From an uncultured Methanomassiliicoccales archaeon (GTDB lineage Archaea; Thermoplasmatota; Thermoplasmata; Methanomassiliicoccales; Methanomethylophilaceae), in NCBI GenBank assembly GCA_934234005.1, contig CAKQHC010000004.1:1-35500 (forward strand): a stretch of DNA of 35,500 bases, in the 5' to 3' direction. Of this stretch, positions 31,925 to 35,500 are shown piece by piece; within the stretch, counting starts at the first letter, position 1; each line of letters starts with the position of its first letter. The notes below the pieces were generated by a model that did not search any database, had not been told where the DNA came from, and saw nothing but the letters and a program-made list of their open reading frames with translations. Made by a program: the position numbers and the translations under genes.

Positions 31925-34900
31925 ACAGGTGGAATTGGAGAATTTCAAATCATTCGGCGGTAAACTGACCGTGCCGCTGATGGAAGGGTATACTGCGGTC
32001 ACGGGACCGAACGGTTCCGGAAAATCGAACATATCGGACGCTATCATGTTCGTTTTAGGTCCTAAGAGTTCAAAGGCAGTACGTGCCGGAAAACTGACGG
32101 ATTTAATCTTCGACGGAGGGAAATCGAAGAATAAGGCGAGTTACATGAAAGTCTCGTTGGTCTTCGATAACAAAGACCGTCTTATGCCGTGGGACGACGA
32201 CATCGTACGCCTGACGCGTCATGTCAAGCTGTCCGACAACGGCGTTGATTACACTTCCTATTTTTACATCAACGACAAAAAATCCACTATGGGGGAGTTC
32301 GACAGCCTCCTGACCAAAGCAAGGATCAGTGCGGACGGATACAATCTGGTCCAACAGGGTGATGTTACCCGCATAGTCCAAATGGGCAACGTAGAGAGGA
32401 GACGCATCCTCGACGGTATTTCCGGTATCGCCAGTTTCGATGCGGATATAGACAAGGCGAAGGCAGAGCGTCAGGAAGCTCAGACAAATCTCACGCAGAC
32501 CACGATTATCACGGACGAGCTGGCCGACCAATTGGAAAAACTTGACAAAGACAGGGTTGCTGCGCAGAAATATCTGGATGCCAAGGGCAAACTCGACATG
32601 GCGAACGCCCAGATGATTCACAGGAAACTGGAGATTTCGAAGTACAATGTCGGAAGCATAACCGACAACATCGCCAAAATGGAGGCAACCATTCAGGAAA
32701 GCGTTGCCCAACACGCAGAGAAACAGAAACTCCGCGACGAAGTTACGGCGGCAATCGAAGCCAAGGAAGAGGAGATAGCTTCCAAAGTAGGGCCCGAATA
32801 CAAGGAACTCAAGGACAGAATCAACAACACAAAAGTCGAGATTGCTACCAAGAAGTCCAAAATCGAATCCGCCGAGGACGACAAAGAGGAGCGTCAGCAG
32901 CTGAAGGAGAGCCTGGAGGAGACGATGACGTCCAACAACAACCAGGTCGTGCTCCTTAAAGAAAGCATCAAAGATTTGGACATCAGGCTGCAGGCGGCCA
33001 AGGCCAAAGAGACCGAGAAGATGGCCGAAGAGAACGGCATTTCCGAGGAGATCGCCAGTTCCGGCGGGGAATACAGGGAACTCCAGAACCGTCTTGCGGA
33101 GGTCGAAGAGGATGCAGCCAAGTGTTCCGCCGAGTTCAGACAGCGTCAGGGGGAACTTGCAAAGTCGGAAGCAACGTACACCGAGGCCAACAACTCATAC
33201 AATACCATTCAGACCCGTATCGAAAATATCGATTTCGAGATTAAGGATGCAGCATGGAGCCTTGAACAGCTTAAGAAAGAATCCGGGCCGAGCACCGAAG
33301 ACTTCGGAAAGAGGATCATGGATGCCAAACAGAGGGAGTCCGATCTCGAAAAGAAGGAATCCGAGCTGGAGAAAGCATACCGCGAAATCGATGCGGAATA
33401 CAACAGACTCTCCGCGGAAAAGAAAGCTTCCGAGAAATTTAACCGCAACTCTGCCGCCGTCGATGCCATCCTGTCTCTCAGGAACAGAGGAGAGATGGCC
33501 GGAATCCACGGTACCGTTCAGGAACTCGCAACGGTCGACAAAGGTTATGAGACTGCATTGTCCGTTGCCGCAGGCGGAAAGATGCAGGCCGTCGTCGTGG
33601 ATGACGACCAGGTGGCCGCGGATGCCATTAATTATCTTAAAAAGGAGAAGCTCGGCCGTGTGACATTCCTGCCTCTGACCAAGATGATCGGCGGAAAGCC
33701 CCGTGCCAAGGCAATCATGTCCCTCAAACAGACATTGGGATTTGCCACGGACCTTATCGATTACGATCCGAAGTATGCGAATGTCTTTTGGTATGTTCTC
33801 GGAGATACGCTGGTCACCAAAGATCTGAACGCAGCCCGTGAAATTATGGGCGGAATCAGAATTGTTACCGTTCCCGGAGAATTAATCGAGGCATCCGGAG
33901 CCATGGTCGGAGGTAACATCGTACAGCAGAACCTTCTCAAGTTCGGTGTCGCAAGCGAAGATAAACTCGCTGCAGTAGGGGAGAAACTCAAGGGAGCCAC
34001 AGAGGCTCTTGCATCCGTACGCACCAAACTGAGGGAAGTCCGCGACGAAATCCGCTCGATAGACGATGAGATGAGGTCCGCTACAACATCCGGCGCCGAA
34101 GTCAGGGACAAAATCGCACAGCTGAACGGAGCGAAGACCGAACTCGAGAAGAGCAGAAAGGCCGCATCGGAAGAACTTGTCCAGGCAGCCAAGAGAGTCT
34201 CCGAATGCGAAGTCCTCCTCAATTCCTCGAAAGACCTCTTCTCACAGATATCGGAGCGTCTCGCCAAACTGAACGAAGAGAAAGACGAGGTTAAGGAGCG
34301 CATGGACGCTATAGCTCCCGTCGAGCTTCAGACCAAAATTCAGGCGGTCCGTGACGAACTGCATAAGCTCAGAACCATGATTACCGAGACCGAAGGCGAG
34401 AAGAAAGTCGCGGAGAAGGAAATCATCGGATACGGCAAACAGAACGAATCCTATCAGATGCAGCTCGACAGTACCAACGCCGCTATACATGCGGACGAGA
34501 GCATCATCGAGAACAATAACAAAGATCTTGAGCGTCTGAACGTTGATCTGACTGCACTCCGCGGTATCGAATCCGAGATGGAAGCGGGTATCGACGACCT
34601 GCGTACCGAAAAGGACGATCTGATGCGCAAAGGATTCCTGCTCGATTCCGACATAAGGGAGTTGCAAAAGACCGTCGAGTCGTCTGAAGGAGTTATCCAA
34701 AGCAACAGGGCACAGCTGCTGGCGGCTCAGGAAGAGGTTCAGAGACTTACCGACGAAGTTGCGCAGCTGACCATTGAAGTCGAAAAGCCCGTACCGTCAG
34801 AAGAAGAAATCAGACGCAGAATACGCGCCTTGGAGAAAGAAATCGAAGCTCTCGGTACCGTCAACATGCGTGCCATTGAAGATTACGACGAGAAGAAAGA

Positions 34901-35500
34901 GCGTTACGACAATTTGATGGCCCAGGTCAACAAGCTGAATGTGCGTATCGGAGAGCTCGATACGCTTATGGAGCAGCTGTCGTCCAAGAAGAAAGGTCTG
35001 TTCATGCAGTCGTATGATGCGGTGGATGCCAATTTCAGGGCGATATACGCACAGTTGTCCGGCGGGGGAGAGGCGTTTATGGGTCTTGAGGATCCGGAAG
35101 ATCCGTTCAACGGGGGTCTGACGATAAACGCAAAGCCCAGGAACGGAAAGTTGCTGAGACTTGAGTCCCTCTCCGGAGGAGAAAAGTCTCTGACGGCGCT
35201 GTCGTTCATATTTGCCATACAGGAATACCAGCCGTCTCCGTTCTATGTGTTGGACGAAGTGGACATGTTCCTTGATTCGGTCAATGCCGAGATGGTTGCA
35301 AAGAGAGTAAGGGAAAGTTCTGCCAAGGCGCAGTTCATACAGGTTTCGCTAAGAGCCGTCGCATTGAAATGCGCGGACAATTTAATCGGGGTTACCAGGC
35401 CCCCGACGGGAATAAGCAGGATCATCATCCAGCCGGATCTCGCCGAAGTTTCGAAGTACGAAGAGCAGGCTCTGCAGAAAATGGAAGAGCAGAAGGCTGA
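31914..35500 (+). CDS. smc: Chromosome segregation ATPase Smc, 3' end outside window
   Basis: About 1195 residues are visible, nearly the whole protein. The N-terminus starts at GTG 31914 (VYLKQVELENFKSFGG) after GAGGGG, with Walker A GPNGSGKSN at about 31-39. Long coiled coils run on each side of a hinge (about 526-680, starting MAGIHGTVQELATV, with GAMVGGNIVQ near its end). The C-terminal head has LSGGEKSL near 1085 and Walker B FYVLDEVD near 1110, then QVSLRAVALKCADNLIGVT. Smc dimers shape and separate chromosomes, normally with ScpA/ScpB; no partner gene is in the window. The frame is still open at the last base, with a Glu/Lys-rich tail beyond the usual head end. Confidence 0.96.
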   Translation, partial: MYLKQVELENFKSFGGKLTVPLMEGYTAVTGPNGSGKSNISDAIMFVLGPKSSKAVRAGKLTDLIFDGGKSKNKASYMKVSLVFDNKDRLMPWDDDIVRLTRHVKLSDNGVDYTSYFYINDKKSTMGEFDSLLTKARISADGYNLVQQGDVTRIVQMGNVERRRILDGISGIASFDADIDKAKAERQEAQTNLTQTTIITDELADQLEKLDKDRVAAQKYLDAKGKLDMANAQMIHRKLEISKYNVGSITDNIAKMEATIQESVAQHAEKQKLRDEVTAAIEAKEEEIASKVGPEYKELKDRINNTKVEIATKKSKIESAEDDKEERQQLKESLEETMTSNNNQVVLLKESIKDLDIRLQAAKAKETEKMAEENGISEEIASSGGEYRELQNRLAEVEEDAAKCSAEFRQRQGELAKSEATYTEANNSYNTIQTRIENIDFEIKDAAWSLEQLKKESGPSTEDFGKRIMDAKQRESDLEKKESELEKAYREIDAEYNRLSAEKKASEKFNRNSAAVDAILSLRNRGEMAGIHGTVQELATVDKGYETALSVAAGGKMQAVVVDDDQVAADAINYLKKEKLGRVTFLPLTKMIGGKPRAKAIMSLKQTLGFATDLIDYDPKYANVFWYVLGDTLVTKDLNAAREIMGGIRIVTVPGELIEASGAMVGGNIVQQNLLKFGVASEDKLAAVGEKLKGATEALASVRTKLREVRDEIRSIDDEMRSATTSGAEVRDKIAQLNGAKTELEKSRKAASEELVQAAKRVSECEVLLNSSKDLFSQISERLAKLNEEKDEVKERMDAIAPVELQTKIQAVRDELHKLRTMITETEGEKKVAEKEIIGYGKQNESYQMQLDSTNAAIHADESIIENNNKDLERLNVDLTALRGIESEMEAGIDDLRTEKDDLMRKGFLLDSDIRELQKTVESSEGVIQSNRAQLLAAQEEVQRLTDEVAQLTIEVEKPVPSEEEIRRRIRALEKEIEALGTVNMRAIEDYDEKKERYDNLMAQVNKLNVRIGELDTLMEQLSSKKKGLFMQSYDAVDANFRAIYAQLSGGGEAFMGLEDPEDPFNGGLTINAKPRNGKLLRLESLSGGEKSLTALSFIFAIQEYQPSPFYVLDEVDMFLDSVNAEMVAKRVRESSAKAQFIQVSLRAVALKCADNLIGVTRPPTGISRIIIQPDLAEVSKYEEQALQKMEEQKA

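Overview
The window looks like part of the chromosome of a methanogenic archaeon, most likely of the order Methanomassiliicoccales. Four things point there. There is a long Fpo (complex I-like) operon ending at fpoN, with no fpoF in the window. FolD sits in the same gene run as a methanogenesis-marker-11-type protein. Archaeal-lipid, archaeal tRNA/rRNA and type III RuBisCO genes are present. None of the roughly 30 confident genes ends in TAG, as expected if UAG is read as pyrrolysine. The assignment comes from gene content only; no search was run.

Layout. 2-511: end of a multi-pass membrane protein, followed by hairpin terminators. 806-5257: operon for the archaeal AMP pathway (ribose-1,5-bisphosphate isomerase, type III RuBisCO, AMP phosphorylase) plus a polysaccharide-deacetylase-like gene. 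5327-10372: folD, kptA, marker protein 11, a cis-prenyltransferase and a B12/radical-SAM protein. 10373-11182 (minus): proC. 11302-21770: fpoABCDHIJJKLMN, tightly overlapping. 21771-22304: gene-free, with a terminator and a 33-bp tandem repeat. 22305-24967: AT-rich two-gene island, an HTH protein and a RecB-type PD-(D/E)XK nuclease, unlike its surroundings. 25120-27188: isoprenoid diphosphate synthase and geranylgeranyl reductase. 27189-28771 (minus): a lone topoisomerase-type zinc ribbon, an AT-rich secreted-protein/two-TM-protein pair, and a possible small ORF with an in-frame TAG. 28772-29266 (minus): nob1. 29345-31760: carS, pyrE, family 4 uracil-DNA glycosylase and a HAD phosphatase. 31914-end: smc, cut by the window end.

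How the genes fit together. The first operon turns AMP into adenine and ribose 1,5-bisphosphate, isomerises that to ribulose 1,5-bisphosphate, and carboxylates it to two 3-phosphoglycerate. The Fpo operon encodes an ion-pumping membrane oxidoreductase; its FpoI carries four rather than two [4Fe-4S] motifs, which may relate to the missing F420-oxidising subunit. IdsA, geranylgeranyl reductase and CarS supply three steps of archaeal ether-lipid synthesis, and the cis-prenyltransferase the polyprenyl carrier.

The best candidates for something undescribed are the HTH plus nuclease island with its dyad operator and nearby tandem repeat, the double-ferredoxin FpoI, and the TAG-containing small ORF.
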